Program-made: the position numbers and the translations under genes
Source: Promerops cafer
Taxonomy: Eukaryota > Chordata > Aves > Passeriformes > Nectariniidae
Length of the DNA stretch: 64,000 nt
Direction of reading: 5' to 3'
Assembly (NCBI GenBank): GCA_013398275.1
Contig: VZSE01002700.1
Span: 1,789,279 to 1,853,278 of the forward strand
In this document: positions 11,458 to 23,462 of the stretch, one piece after another
Layout of the letters: the number at the start of each line of letters is the position of its first letter
How positions within the stretch are numbered: position 1 is the first letter of the stretch
The notes under the pieces: model-generated
The model's input: the letters and a program-made list of their open reading frames with translations, nothing else
Database searches by the model: none
What the model was told of the DNA's origin: nothing

Positions 11458-12258
11458 CTGAAAAATAAAATATGGAGTTAATCCATAATTTAAAATATCA
11501 TATATGATACAAAATATAATATATTTTGCATTCTTATTCTATTCATTAGCATGTTAACTTTTTAACTTGCCTTGAGTACCACCAATAACATTTCAATGCA
11601 CTTTGTCAGTCCTTGATTTCCAGGTTCCTATGATTTTTTATAATTATTACAACATTATTTGTACTAAAATAAATTTGATAAATTACTTTGGGTAATTGGC
11701 TTTTCACACAATAGCCTTTAAAGCAGCTTGTAATTTTACAAAACTATTTATCTTTAGTAATGACTCTTTAAAAATTTGTTGAAACCTGTTGTAATTTCAT
11801 TGGTATTTTACAAAATACATGATTTTGTCACTCCTTATTTATTCATACCTCTGTGTGAACAGTCACTTATACACTGTTGTTTTCTCAGGTGAGACTTTGA
11901 TAATAAAAAAGAGCAAAAAGTGGTAAGTGTAATTCTGAAGAGAGAGAAGGAATTTGTATCATAGAAGAAGGCCAGCAAGGTTACAGATGCTTTTGGATAT
12001 TAAAATAGTTACCTTTATTTGTAAGATCTTTCTTCACTACCAACAAAATAATCTACTATGACCTGATACCTGGTTGTTTTTTCCTTATTATAGCCACTTG
12101 GTAGGTTTCCAGGGTTTAATTGATAGCAATTGTTAGAAAATCTCTCTATTTGAAACCAGAGGTTCATATAACCTTTTTCAAAGCCTGTTTGATAAATTTA
12201 ATGAAAATGGTAAAATGATCCTAGAGGCCAGTACTGCACACTTGTAACAAGGTGTTAC
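11458..12258 (-). other. candidate intron between exons at 12.3 and 11.4 kb
   Basis: This is about 800 bp of AT-rich sequence. On the minus strand it starts with gtaaca and ends in cag. A possible extra exon near 12.02 kb was discarded because its frame stops just before the donor. Confidence 0.3.
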
Positions 12259-12349
12259 CTGCATGGCAGTGACTGAGTGCCAGTCACTGTTGAATCCCAA
12301 GGATGTGTGCCACATCAGACCTTGTGGTGAGCTAGTATTTGTTACCCAC
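12259..12349 (-). CDS. candidate internal exon, unrecognised minus-strand gene
   Basis: The donor is catgcag|gtaaca. Two acceptors are possible, one giving exon 12259-12349 (gattgattccag) and one giving 12259-12331 (aatactag). Both enter in the same phase (one base completes a codon), so the frame is unaffected. The frame leaves at phase 0 and matches the next exon at 11457. The translation includes SPQGLMWHTSLGFNSDWHS, rich in Ser, Trp and Asn. The polypyrimidine tract is weak, which is the main doubt. The intron to the next upstream exon would be only 92 bp. Confidence 0.32.
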
Positions 12350-12441
12350 CTGGAATCAATCCCAATATTTCCCAAGCTGCTTTACAGTTTAATACACTGT
12401 ACATTAAAGTTCAGATTCTTGAGGTAAAATGAGGCACTCAC

Positions 12442-12507
12442 ATGCTATTTTGAGAGTTTAAATCTGGTGTGGGAGAGCCCTGCCAATAATGACACTCAGG
12501 CCTGATC
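12442..12507 (-). CDS. candidate internal exon, unrecognised minus-strand gene
   Basis: This is a 66-bp minus-strand segment with a very good acceptor (cttttctttgcttttag) and a GTGAGT donor with T at the last exon base. The only open frame is entered with one base of a codon and left after two. The translation includes IRPECHYWQGSPTPDLNSQ. The entry phase equals the exit phase of the candidate exon at 22032, and the exit phase equals the entry phase of the exon at 12349. The function is not recognised. Confidence 0.36.
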
Positions 12508-13885
12508 CTAAAAGCAAAGAAAAGTGAATATTCTGTCTCTGGATATAACCATCTGCATAAGCCTTGGCACTTTCATGCTTTACTGGTCCCCTTCTTTCAC
12601 CTTCCTAATTAGGGCCTTCTGGGAGGCAAAAAAGAAGAGGTTCCTTGCTTGAAGTGCTTGAGTACCCAGCTAAGCCTCTGACCCTACCACATCCACTTAG
12701 ATGAGGAAGAACTTTTCTACCTTTTCCTCTCATAGCTTCACCACAGTTTTGTCAGATGGAGGCTGTCCTGTTGCAGAGGATCCTGTTTTCTCAGAAAGCA
12801 GATGAAGATGGGTGTATAGATGAATGTTTAGGAAACTCAGGTAGAAGGCAGTACTGCTTCCCCCTTTGTGTTGAAGGAGTGTTTGTTTTATACAAAGGGA
12901 AATAGCTTAACAAGAAGACTGAGAGCTTCCAGCTTCAGAGCACTGTTGTTTGCTGATGAAGGCATTCTTCATGTGGGTGGGAGGCGTGGATTACTGTCCC
13001 TCAGGCAGAGAGCAGGGAACTTAACTCAGTGCTGTTAATTCTCCAATCACTCAGGAGCTCGTCCCAAAGGATATCAAGTCTTTCAAGTATCTGAGCCAAA
13101 TTTAATACCTATAAGAGAAGAAAAGACACCACCATGGACTAAGACTTTCTGTTTTTCTGATAAATCGTGTTGAAATCATTGCCTACAGAAGAAGCTGCTA
13201 AGTCCACAATTATTCTGGAATTTAATGCTAACCTTTTTTCTCTTTTCCTTCTTTTAAGAGTCACATAGCATTTGATAATGTGGTTTGAACCCATCTCCAT
13301 CCCTACCTTTGACCCATTGCCAATTTTAATAGATCTTAAATATACAGACTGAAAAAAAATTCTTGTGTAATTCATCCCAGTTATCTGTTCTAGTTCACTT
13401 CCACTTGTTTATTTCCCACAAAGCAGGACTTTAAACTTGGTTAGCCTTTCACCTTTTTTTCTCTATGACCGTGTTGGTCTACAGCAGGTACACTGAAACT
13501 GAAGAGGGGAACCATGGGAAACTCCCATTTGTTATTTAATTATAAACTTGACATTACACATCATGCAAAATTAAAATCTCCAGCTTGTTCTTGCCCCAGT
13601 TATTTTGAGAACATTCTCTTTGGGGTTTTAACAGCCCTTTGCCATAGACGGCACAAATGCACGCTCTTTCCAGCTGATGAAATATGTTCATTTTTGACTG
13701 TGGCCTTCATTTAATTTATCATCTCACTCTAGTAGAGAGAAAGTCACTACCTCCAGTTGGCTGAGTTTGAGAGAAGTCCCTGTGTGCTGGACTGTTTCAC
13801 ATCTGAAATATGGCTGTAACAGACACGGGAAGTCCAGGTCAGGATGGGGCATAGCTACCCAGTCATCCTCCAATCTTATATTTAT
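12508..13885. other. non-coding stretch
   Basis: No supported gene or named repeat is seen. The open frames at 13139-13375 (minus) and 13514-13714 (plus) lack splice or start context. Confidence 0.45.
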
Positions 13886-14085
13886 TGAATCATAGAATGG
13901 CTTCGTTTGGAAGGGAACTTTATCATCCAGTTCCAACCCTCCTGCCATGGGCAGGAACAGCTGCCACTAGACCAGGTTGCTCAGAGCCCCAGCCAGTCTG
14001 GTCTTGAACAGTGCCAGGGCTGGGGCATCACATCTTCTCTGTGCAACAGGTCCCAGTCCCTCACCACCCTCACATTTGCTATCCT
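13886..14085 (-). mobile_element. CR1 LINE 3' end, reverse orientation
   Basis: It begins with the reverse complement of the CR1 terminus (aatcatagaatggcttcg, tttggaagggaac). It continues through cctgccatgggcaggaacag, actagaccaggttgctcaga and the caggtcccagtccctcacca block. The order and identity are typical of an avian CR1 copy. The open frame across it (13907-14221) is repeat-derived. Confidence 0.93.
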
Positions 14086-17000
14086 TAAGTCTAGGGCAAC
14101 CCTTGTTCAGGCACTGGAGGTGTCACCTCCAGAGGAAGCAAAAAGTAAGGTAAGGATGGAACTACTGGAACTACTGGAAGAATATTTGACAATGGTAGGA
14201 GTGTGGTTTCCCATCATATAATTGCAGTTATAAAAAGTGCTAACACTGCAAACTGCTATAATTTAGTTTCTGCTAAATTGACCTTCCTTTTGGACTTTGC
14301 CAGAAGGCTTGATTCATTAAAGCTCATTGAGTTATTAGAGATATTTTGTTGAAAATTACTTCAGGAATAAAAAGCAGTCATAGCAGGCTGAATCATAACT
14401 TCAGAAGTGAACCTTAGTAACTCAGATGAGATAATGTTGACTCAGATTTCAGCTCAATTCTATCCATAAGAGTGCATGTTAAGCTTCTGTGCTGTAGGAA
14501 GTAGAAATATCTTGTTTTTTTTCATTTGTTTAAATCTGAGGATATTTTTGATGCCTAAATTATTTTCTCTTCCTACCTAAAGCAAATTCTGATTTCAGTA
14601 GTTTACCATAAGCTGAGAATAATGCCTTGTACTTTCTTCAGTCATTAGACTCAAAGATTGCTCTACAAGAGTGATTCCTTTTGAGCTCTCATAAACATTT
14701 ACTCTAGCATCTCACTTAAAAATATCTAAGCATTCTATTACATCAGTGCATGCAGCTCTGTGCCCTTATTAAATCAAGTGTGACATCTTGTGCTCCTGCC
14801 ACCTTAGCGACACAGGAGACAGTGCTCTGGAATTGTCAAGGGACATGAGAATGTGGCCATTATATTTTATACGGCATGCTAAATGTTTAATTAATTATTT
14901 GTAAATTAATGCATTCATATTGTATGTGCATGAGACACTCAAAGCCTTGCAAATATATCTGAGAGACTCATTTGAAAAAAAATACATCTGACAACTTCTC
15001 TTTTCCTATTGGATTCTATTTGGGCTAGTCAAGAGAAAAGCAAGAGTGGCATGTAAGAATCATAATACACAAGGTATAGAGTATTTCTTAGCAATTATAA
15101 CATGCCTAGGAAGGTGTTGCAAGGCGTAAGGTTGAAAGGCCAAATGACTTTACCCACTTGAGAAATGCAATAATTCCCTAGAAATGCACCGCCTGGAGTA
15201 TATTATTACTGTTATGAAATAGAATTCATGAATAGAAAGAAGGAAAATGGTGAGGAGGGGGACAGGCCTATCCATGCATGTCCTGGCTAGTATTGAAGTG
15301 GGTATGACATCAGCCACAGCCAATCAAACAGGCTCAGTAATGTCCAAAGTACTGCAGACATTTCATAATTAAGTAATAAGACATGACAGGGCATGAGTTG
15401 TGTTGTATTAATTCTCGCCGAGTGTGTTCTTGGAAGCCAAGAGAATGAGGGCTGGGTGCCATTGCTCCAGCCAGCTGTGAATTAATCCTTTCCCATTCTC
15501 ACAATGGAACCTCTTATTGTGCTTTTATGAAATGTTAATTTTTAAAATATTTATATTGTTAATTAAGTGATGAGTTTTTAAGCCATGGTCACAATCAGCA
15601 CAATTCTTTCCATAATTCTGAGCAGTGAATTGTGCTATCTGCTACTCCCTACTCACATCTCCACACTCAGTCAAACCAGCTGTTTTCTATTGTCCGTTTG
15701 CTAATGTATTCTAATATCCAGCCTTCTAATGCCTACTCTCGTATTTGAATTCATTTGCATATAAGAAGCATCTAGATATGCCAGTAATGGTTAGTGAAGT
15801 CCTTTGAGTATATAAAGTGCTATGGAAGTGCTAAATATGGCTTTTGTTTACTATTCATAGAAAACACTGATGTAGTGGGGGGTATTGTGGATGTCCCTTG
15901 TCACTCAGAACTTTGCTCCATACATTGTGATTGGGAGCAGTGGGTTTTAAAACTAAAAATAATGCTTTTGGGTTTTGTTCATTTGCAAAATTAGGACATC
16001 TATTTTTCTTTGTTACTACATGACTCCTAGTCAGATCCCACTTATTCAAGTTGTCAATTTTCTATAATATTTTATGTCGTGCTCTACAATGCTCTTTACT
16101 TTAGTATAAACCATTTTCTTTGGTGTCTGAGACTGGCTTGGGACCTAGTGCTGGTGTTTTACCTCTCTAGTAAATCTTTTTGCTTTGATCTCAATAGGAA
16201 CCACTTCACACTTTCTAGGCTCATGGAATCTACATTTCTGAACAGACTGCAGAAGATTTATCACCAGAGGCATCCTGAAAAGTACATCATGTTTTACTAT
16301 ATGAAATCATGAAGGGAGATGCCTAGGCAAGCAAGAAAATCCACCTGGGCATTTGTCCGTGATTGCTGTTCTGCTATTATAGTTAGAAATGCTCAGTAAC
16401 ATGTAAAAGTCTTCCAGGTGCTACTGAAGTACAGAGATGGTTCTGAGACATTCATGTGTGGGGCAGGGTGTCAATGTGACCTACCAAATGTTCACACCAG
16501 GACTGTCAGGGCCAGAGAATACTGACAGTGACAGAACTTGAACTTCTCTAAAGAAATTGCATAGATGGATGCCAATGCACTTATTTTGTGGATCAACACA
16601 AAGATAGAAACGCCTAAGTAATAGTGCCTAAGGCATGAAAATCCTGCACTGGTTAGTAAATAAATAAAATGCTTTTCTGACCCCAATACCAGTTACTTTA
16701 TTTTGTGAGCAAAGATATGAAAAAGTTTCTTTGGTAAACATAAGCAAGCACACGCTATTTAAAAATGTTGATAGAAATCACACTTCCACACGTCATTCCT
16801 TCCCAAGTCCTTCATACATTTAACTTGTCTCTGATACTCTGTTGTTTTTGGAGAGAACAATTACTTAATGTAGTAATCCAAACACATAATTGAAACTTGA
16901 AACAACTAAAGGGATCACCCATATTTGAAACTGCCTCTGTAACCACAGGTAGAAAAACTGTCATCACCAGGACTGAGTTTGTTATTCATTACTGCCATCA

Positions 17001-20000
17001 TCTTAGGATTTGAGCCAGATCATTTATCAGTGATGTTCCTCCAAGCAAAAGAAAAAAACTCCTATTGTATGGTGCATTTGACATTCAGTACTTGGATCCT
17101 AGAATTTTATAAAGTCTAGATTTATTTGTACCTTAACCGAAAAATGTTTTCTTTTTCACCTAGATACACACAAATTTAACTTTTTCCCAAAATCAAAAGA
17201 TTATTCAAATTTTAGAAGTGTCTCATTCTGAAAGGGCATTGAGAGTTGTCCTTTGAGTAAGGAACACAGTAATGGCCAGGTAACAGTTCAATAGTATGTC
17301 ATATTGAAAATTATATTATACAGTGTACATAAATGAATACACAGGTCCATATACAACCCAAAAGAGATATGTACAATGTTATTAAGATTTATTACACTAA
17401 ATTATTTGAGTAGCTCTTCTCAGACCACCACTTTGCTGGACCCACCTTTATCCAGTCACTTTGCAAGGACATGAAGCAGTTTTGTCTTGAATCAAGGCAG
17501 TGCAGCATTTCTCTGTAAAAGGAAGCAAAATATTTCTTCTCAATACTGGGTGGTTTGGGCTCTCCCTGCATCTGGATGGTGCCTACTGGTGCCCTTCTCC
17601 CAATACCCTGTTTTTGGGTATGCCTCTTGTGACTAAGGTTTGAACACACTGCCAGTGCAAGGTCATTCTGGTCCAAACCTTTTAATTTCCATCATTTACC
17701 CCCCTGGGCAGATGAAGTCAGGCTGATGCCTTGGCATCTGGAATAGTGGACACAAGCTATCTTTTAACTGTGAATTATTTTATGTGTGGCATCAAGATAC
17801 TTTTCAGTAACGGCCGTGCAGTAAATTATTTAAACAAATAAATTAAATAAAATTAAGAAATTTGTAGATATATGTGAGATCAGAGTTCCAGACTAATGTG
17901 TACTTACTGTATATACACTTTGTTTTGCTCTGTGGTCCCTCAGTCCTTTAAACTTCCCTTTCCTTGCTTTTCATCAGGTTTTCTGGGCAGGTAAATGACT
18001 GTTAAGGAAAAGACCACTATTTATTTGGGGTTTTTTGATTTGCACTAAGTTGAATGGTTATCAAACAGTATCTGATTTGGCTTACTATTACTTGCTTGAT
18101 AAACTTTTACTATTCCTGTGGAAACATTGCTTTAGAAACATGTCTTTTCTGTTCAGTTTCTTCTTTATCAAAGTAAATATTTTCCCCTCCTAAGCGATTC
18201 TTGCAATTCCAATTCACAGCTCAAGTCTGTTTCCCATATGTGGGTATCTAGTGCCACTTAAAACACACTTGGTTTCAGCTTCCTAGGGAATGATTCAAAA
18301 GCCTAAACATAGGTGCCTAATACCATTTAAATGCCTGAGGATATCCTGCCTGGCATCCAGCTGCAGCTTCAGCAGGGCTCTGGTCTCCCACAGATCTTGT
18401 GTTGTCTCCCTCAGGCTCACGCAGATACTGTGAATACCCCAGGATGTTTAAAACTGTATGGAATGATGGTGCTGAGGCACCTGTGCTCCTCCTCCTCGTG
18501 CTCCTTGCTCTCTGAAAGCATTCCTGGAGTGAGCAGCACAGGTTTATGTTCATGTTTCTGTATTTCTAAATGCCCCATGTAGGGGCAAGCCACAAATGAT
18601 CAGGAGCGTTTGAATAGTCATGAATATTTACATCGTTCTACCCATCGTACAATAAAGCATGAAGCCTCATATTCTCATTTCTTAAACAATCAAAACATAC
18701 TTGTAGATCAAATTTAATGCATATATTTTTCCGTTTGAATACATCATGATTAAAAGTTCATGACCTTGATTATAGTATGCAATTTGAAAAATCGCCAACA
18801 ATGTCCATGGTGATTAAATATTCCACTTTGTAATTATTTTGTAACTTTTGTTCTGCTCTTTGCTCACTCCAAAAATTATCATAAAATTTTGAAAGATGTC
18901 CTCAGTGCAGAATATGTCCATAAAATATTAAATATTCAATTTTCCTCTATCATGGCTTGAAAAATTCATAATTACATGATGATCCACATAATAACTCATT
19001 CTGAAAAGTCATATATGGCACTCCCCCTGTGACTGAGTTAATAATTTACTGCTGTGTGGGATTTTCACTCTGCACTGTTAGTCTTGGGAACATTTATTAA
19101 GCAAATGTTCATTTGCAAAGATCAGAATGTGAATGAAGAGGGTAAGAATTTAATGAGGAGTGACAGACAGGTGAACTGATTCCATATAGTTCTTTACTAC
19201 AGGAGAAAGCAGATAGCTTTATCTTTCATAGCCTCGATAGACACATGAAATGAAATATAGAAGACAGGGAGCAAAAGAAAAAAATGGTACTTTCCTAGAA
19301 GGGCCAATGGAAGGATAAATCAGTGGAACTCATGAACATGATTCAGACCAGTTGAAATGGTTGATCTTAGTCTATGCCTTTGGACTTACATAGAAGAGAT
19401 ATTTAGAGTTTTTATTTTTAAGATATTTGCCTATTTTTTTAATAGAGTACTTCTAGCATTAAAAAAAAGAGAAAGACAAGTTTAAATTTTGGTTTCAAAA
19501 TGCATTCTAGTTTATGCCTATCCTTTATAATTTTCAGATGTAAGAAACACAACCAATATAACATGAGAATAGGTGTCACAATTTCATCTACTTTTTTTTC
19601 AGTAAATAATGAAAAGATTTGCTACACATTCGCTGTGTAGCTTCTTTCTCTGATTTTGGGTGTTGTCTCATCAAATGTAATGATGTTAATCCTTGTTAAA
19701 TAATGTTGATCCTGGATTTTATTTGCAAAATAAATTCAAGAAAAAAATTGAAATGTCACAGAAAGCTTTTATAATAGATTCAGGTTCAGTTTTGCAAAAT
19801 ACTGAGCATGTTCCTAATACAGCAAAAAACTAATACATTTATTCAAGACTTTTGAAATAATCTTGTTTAAAGGTAGGTGAGTACAAATTTAGGTGTTTTA
19901 CTTCCTAAGAGGCAGTCATTTAAATCTGAGATAACTTAAATACTCAATCTATTGTCACTAGATGTGTAAGGATATAACATACAACTATTCTTTCAAAAGA

Positions 20001-21137
20001 TGCCTAAATATAATGTCCCTAAGGTTAAAATTTATAAAATTTTATATATAGGAGAAAAAAATGATTTGGCATAAAACTGCATTTTCCAGTTGACTTACTT
20101 TATTTATTTACTTTTATTCCTATTTGGATATTTTTTTCAGTAGACTTTTCTTCTCCATAAAAGTTTAAATTTACTAAAATATGATTGTTCTCCAGTCCTG
20201 AAATATCATTTTTGACAAGTGCAACATTTATTTCTAAGATTATTGCCAAGATAAAAACAACTCTCATAAAGATAAGAATTAGTTTTTGGGTGTGTTACAT
20301 TTCATTTTTTAATTTTTTGGGGGCTATAGTAAATGATTGTATAATCAATGATGCACAGTACATTTGTATTTTTGAAAGTAGTACATCAAAATAGATGTAG
20401 GGAAAAAAATGATGCAAACCATAGTTTTCTGAAAAATGGTGCAAAAATTAATTTTTTTAAAAAGTTACACATTTTGAAAGAGAATTTTCAGTCAGTGTCA
20501 GAATCATTTTACTGGCTATAAAGGCTTTAGCTGAGGATGTTCAGATTTGTTTAGGCAATTGACTTGAATACGGCTTTTAATTTTCAAAGGTTGGTCCATG
20601 AATATGCTGGAAATGAGACAGGACTTTGGCCTACATTTCTGATGGGGAATACTGACTTCCACCTTTATTAGTGGACAGTTATCTGACAAATTTAAAAGTG
20701 AACAGACCTACACAGGAAATATTTACTTCAAAGAGTTTGAACAGGGATATCATAAAGGGAGAATGAGGTGATGTTGAGAACTGAAGGAAAAAATTAGATA
20801 AAATTTAATCACAGAGACTAAAGATGTATAAGGAGAATTTTTCCTAGAGCTTGTTCAATAGGTATGACAGAGATAGGAAAGACCTAATCACTGATTAGGA
20901 AAGGAAAGGAAACTTGAAACACTGAAAGGAAAGAAACTCGTTTAACCAGAGACAGATGTATACCATTACAATCAACTGAGAGAAATAGGCAGCACTTTTA
21001 TGGCATAGTCCATTTCACTCTGAAATAGAAATTTGGTAAGATTAGTGATCCCTTAGTGCCTGTTTCTGTAAATTGGCCAGAACAGAACCCTATGTTGCCT
21101 ACTTACGTATATCTGTGTGAGATTAATTTCATCTGAG
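14086..21137. other. AT-rich non-coding stretch, no gene seen
   Basis: About 7 kb contains no convincing exon. Two segments, about 14850-14960 and 15400-15560, are rich in TTAATTA-type motifs and low in simple repeat, and could be conserved non-coding elements. The region 18230-18500 looks like a diverged old repeat, with tctagtgcc and aggtgcctaatacc motifs. Confidence 0.4.
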
Positions 21138-21190
21138 GGAACTACGAGCTACAAAGATGATGTGGCCATGGAAAAACGTGCAGTCCTTCG
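21138..21190 (+). CDS. candidate plus-strand exon, unknown
   Basis: This 53-bp segment follows a modest acceptor (attaatttcatctgag) and precedes gtatgt. The phase-0 frame is open (GTTSYKDDVAMEKRAVL, then two leftover bases) and more GC-rich than its surroundings. No phase-matched partner was found. A second good donor (aaaag|gtaagt at 21251) lies just downstream. It could be an antisense transcript or chance. Confidence 0.18.
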
Positions 21191-22031
21191 GTATGTGTGT
21201 TGTGGTATTCCTCAATACAGATAAAAGGGCGTCAGTGCCTTTGTACAAAAGGTAAGTTAAATTTTGTCTGCAGTAGCCTGGGCTGCTTTCATCATTCATT
21301 TTCTGGAAAGAGTAAATTCAAGCTGGAAGAGGTATAACAAAAGAAAGAGAAGGGTGCTAAGAATGTCAGCCCTGTTTGGGGGGAACCTCCACTCCTTGAA
21401 ATGAGGTCCTGGTGAGAGGTGACTGGTGGCAATGCCAATTCTTTCACCTTGCTCCCAGGTCCAGCTGTCATTGGAGTTGCATCGTATCATAAGAGAAACA
21501 ACACTCCTTGTTTCCCAAACCATATTACTTCCCAGCCAGGGAATCCTAACCTCTCCTATGCTGAAGTCCCTCTCTTGTCTTCCAGAGCCTATCCACATTA
21601 TCATCACTATGTCAAATAGCTTGTTCTGAATTTTTAACCCTAAAATGTTTCAAAGAGATAGGAAATAACAAAACAAAACACATTGATAAAGAAACAAAAT
21701 TGGCTGAAAAAGAATAGTGTGTAGAAGCTGTACAAAATGATTTTTTGATGTCTCAGACATCTAGTAATGGGACTCATTAATCCAAGAGCCCTCATCCAGG
21801 TAAATTTCTTCAGTATTTGTTTTAAAATTTACTCTTACATATACATATTTTTAAGCATCACTTAAAATGAGTGAGACATTGAGGCATACAAGGTTGTTGC
21901 AAGTATCTGGGATTAAAGATCACCATAAAAAATATATAAAATTTAATTTTCTGAGAGCTTTGATTGGTAAGTAATAATAATAATGATGAGTAGCTTGAAT
22001 TTTATGTACCTCATTTGAAGACTACACTTAC
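21191..22031. other. non-coding stretch
   Basis: Overlapping open frames on both strands at 21296-21629 look like chance or degraded repeat. I see no splice-site pair. Confidence 0.4.
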
Positions 22032-22099
22032 TTGCTTGAGGAGACTTCTCCAGACATAAGCTCTTCTTCAGCAAGCCCCTTCTCCTCAGCTGTTTGCAT
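22032..22099 (-). CDS. candidate internal exon, unrecognised minus-strand gene
   Basis: This is a 68-bp minus-strand segment, clearly more GC-rich than its flanks, between a T-rich acceptor (aatctttttcttag) and an ideal donor (agcaa|gtaagtg). The phase-0 frame reads MQTAEEKGLAEEELMSGEVS and ends with two bases left over. It is acidic and probably helical, with no cysteine. The entry phase agrees with the exit of the exon at 32857, and the exit phase agrees with the entry of the exon at 12507. A second frame is also open but reads as basic low-complexity sequence. The internal ATG is not taken as a start because a strong acceptor precedes it. Confidence 0.4.
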
Positions 22100-22213
22100 C
22101 TAAGAAAAAGATTAAATATAGTTGAGTTTTGTGGTTTAAGTATTTTTAAATAATTTTAGTTATATGCCCTATATGTATTTTCAATGCTACATTACTGAAA
22201 ATAGAGTGTCCTG

Positions 22214-22306
22214 TACAGGGCCAGAAGTTGGACTTTGATGATCCCTTGTGGGGTCTCTCCCAGTTCAGGATATGCTATGATTCTATTTTTTTTTTTTTTT
22301 TTTTTT
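22214..22306 (+). mobile_element. CR1 LINE 3' end with T-rich tail, forward orientation
   Basis: The sequence ccagaagttggactttgatg, then ggggtctctcccagttcagg and atatgctatgattctat, is the CR1 3' terminus. It runs straight into 21 T residues (22286-22306). It lies 115 bp from a candidate minus-strand exon. Confidence 0.85.
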
Positions 22307-22389
22307 AAATGCACAAGATAGCAATGGGAAAGGAGAAAAAGATGGGTTTGATCCCAACATTTTGTCATAGATAATTTTTTTTGAAGTAG

Positions 22390-23000
22390 AGCAAGCACTC
22401 ACTCTTCCTCCTGGGAGCAGGAGGAGCTACCAGCCCCTGTGTGAGCTCTGAGCACTGGTTTCTGCGATGGGAACAACATCATTCAGACCAGCTGGGCATC
22501 CTGTCTCCTGAATTATACAAATTGTACTATTCCATGGTTGATGTTAGTCAGTTTTGACACAAGGCCTGGGATTCAGCTTTACTTTTCTACTGAGTCTAGG
22601 TGTCTACATGAAGATGTCGGCCTGTGAGTTAAGTGGTGGCTCCCATCACAGTCAAAGGACATCCAGTGCTGGATTCAGTCGCCTGAACAGAGGAGTTTAC
22701 AGATGGGACAGCTACCAGGCAGGTCCATGGTAGGCTTGCAACTTTCTGGATCAGCAGCTGAAGGCTGTGCAATCTATACCTGCTCTGCAAAATCCCTCTC
22801 CAAGCTTCATCAATTGCACAGATTAGATCTCCATGCTTAGCTCACATTCACCTACACAGACTCCTAAATGCAGAACTCTTAATTTCAACCTGAATCTAGT
22901 CCCTCTGACCTACTTCAACTGCTTCAGTATAGGCATCTAAATAAAGATATTTCGAGCTGGACTCCACTGGCTGTGACTCAGGATATTCTATTTGGCCTTC
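22390..23000. repeat. possible old amniote interspersed repeat
   Basis: The segment is GC-richer than its surroundings and includes gcactcactcttcctcctgg near its left end. It also carries two 'aggcatctaaataaag / aggtgtctacatgaag' modules. These recall an old repeat seen in reptile and bird DNA, from memory only. No reading frame is conserved. Confidence 0.3.
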
Positions 23001-23437
23001 AGATTCCACTTGGCATGTTTCAGGGTCTGCCAGAAGTTGTGTATCAGGTTTACTATCTCACTGCAAGTGACTTAAGGTTTCATACCTCAGGCTGTGTAAA
23101 GTGGCAAAGAGTTTCTGTGAAGTGACAAAAAGTTTCTATATTTACACAATTAAACCAAGCCCTAAGTGTTTCTTGGTATGTATTTGAGAGGAAAGAGTGA
23201 ACAAAAAGCTCTGAAGAGAGTTTAACCTGAATTTCAGATGTCATAAACAATGAAAATAATGGCTTGTAACATTTTCAAATATTTTTAATATTCTTTTTTA
23301 TTTGATTTTTTTTACATCATTGCCAGTAAAATGAAATGTTTCCGAGAGATGTCAGAGTGTTGAATGTTTTCTTTCTAGCTCATGGCTTAAATGATACACA
23401 GTGTCAGAGAACACTGCAGGCTTTGTGTTCTGTCTGT

Positions 23438-23462
23438 AAAAACAAAACAAAACAAAACAAAA
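23438..23462. repeat. (AAAAC)n simple repeat
   Basis: About five copies of aaaac in a row. Confidence 0.9.

Noticed and set aside
13907..14221. 104-codon plus-strand frame
   Set aside because: It is the antisense of a CR1 3' end.
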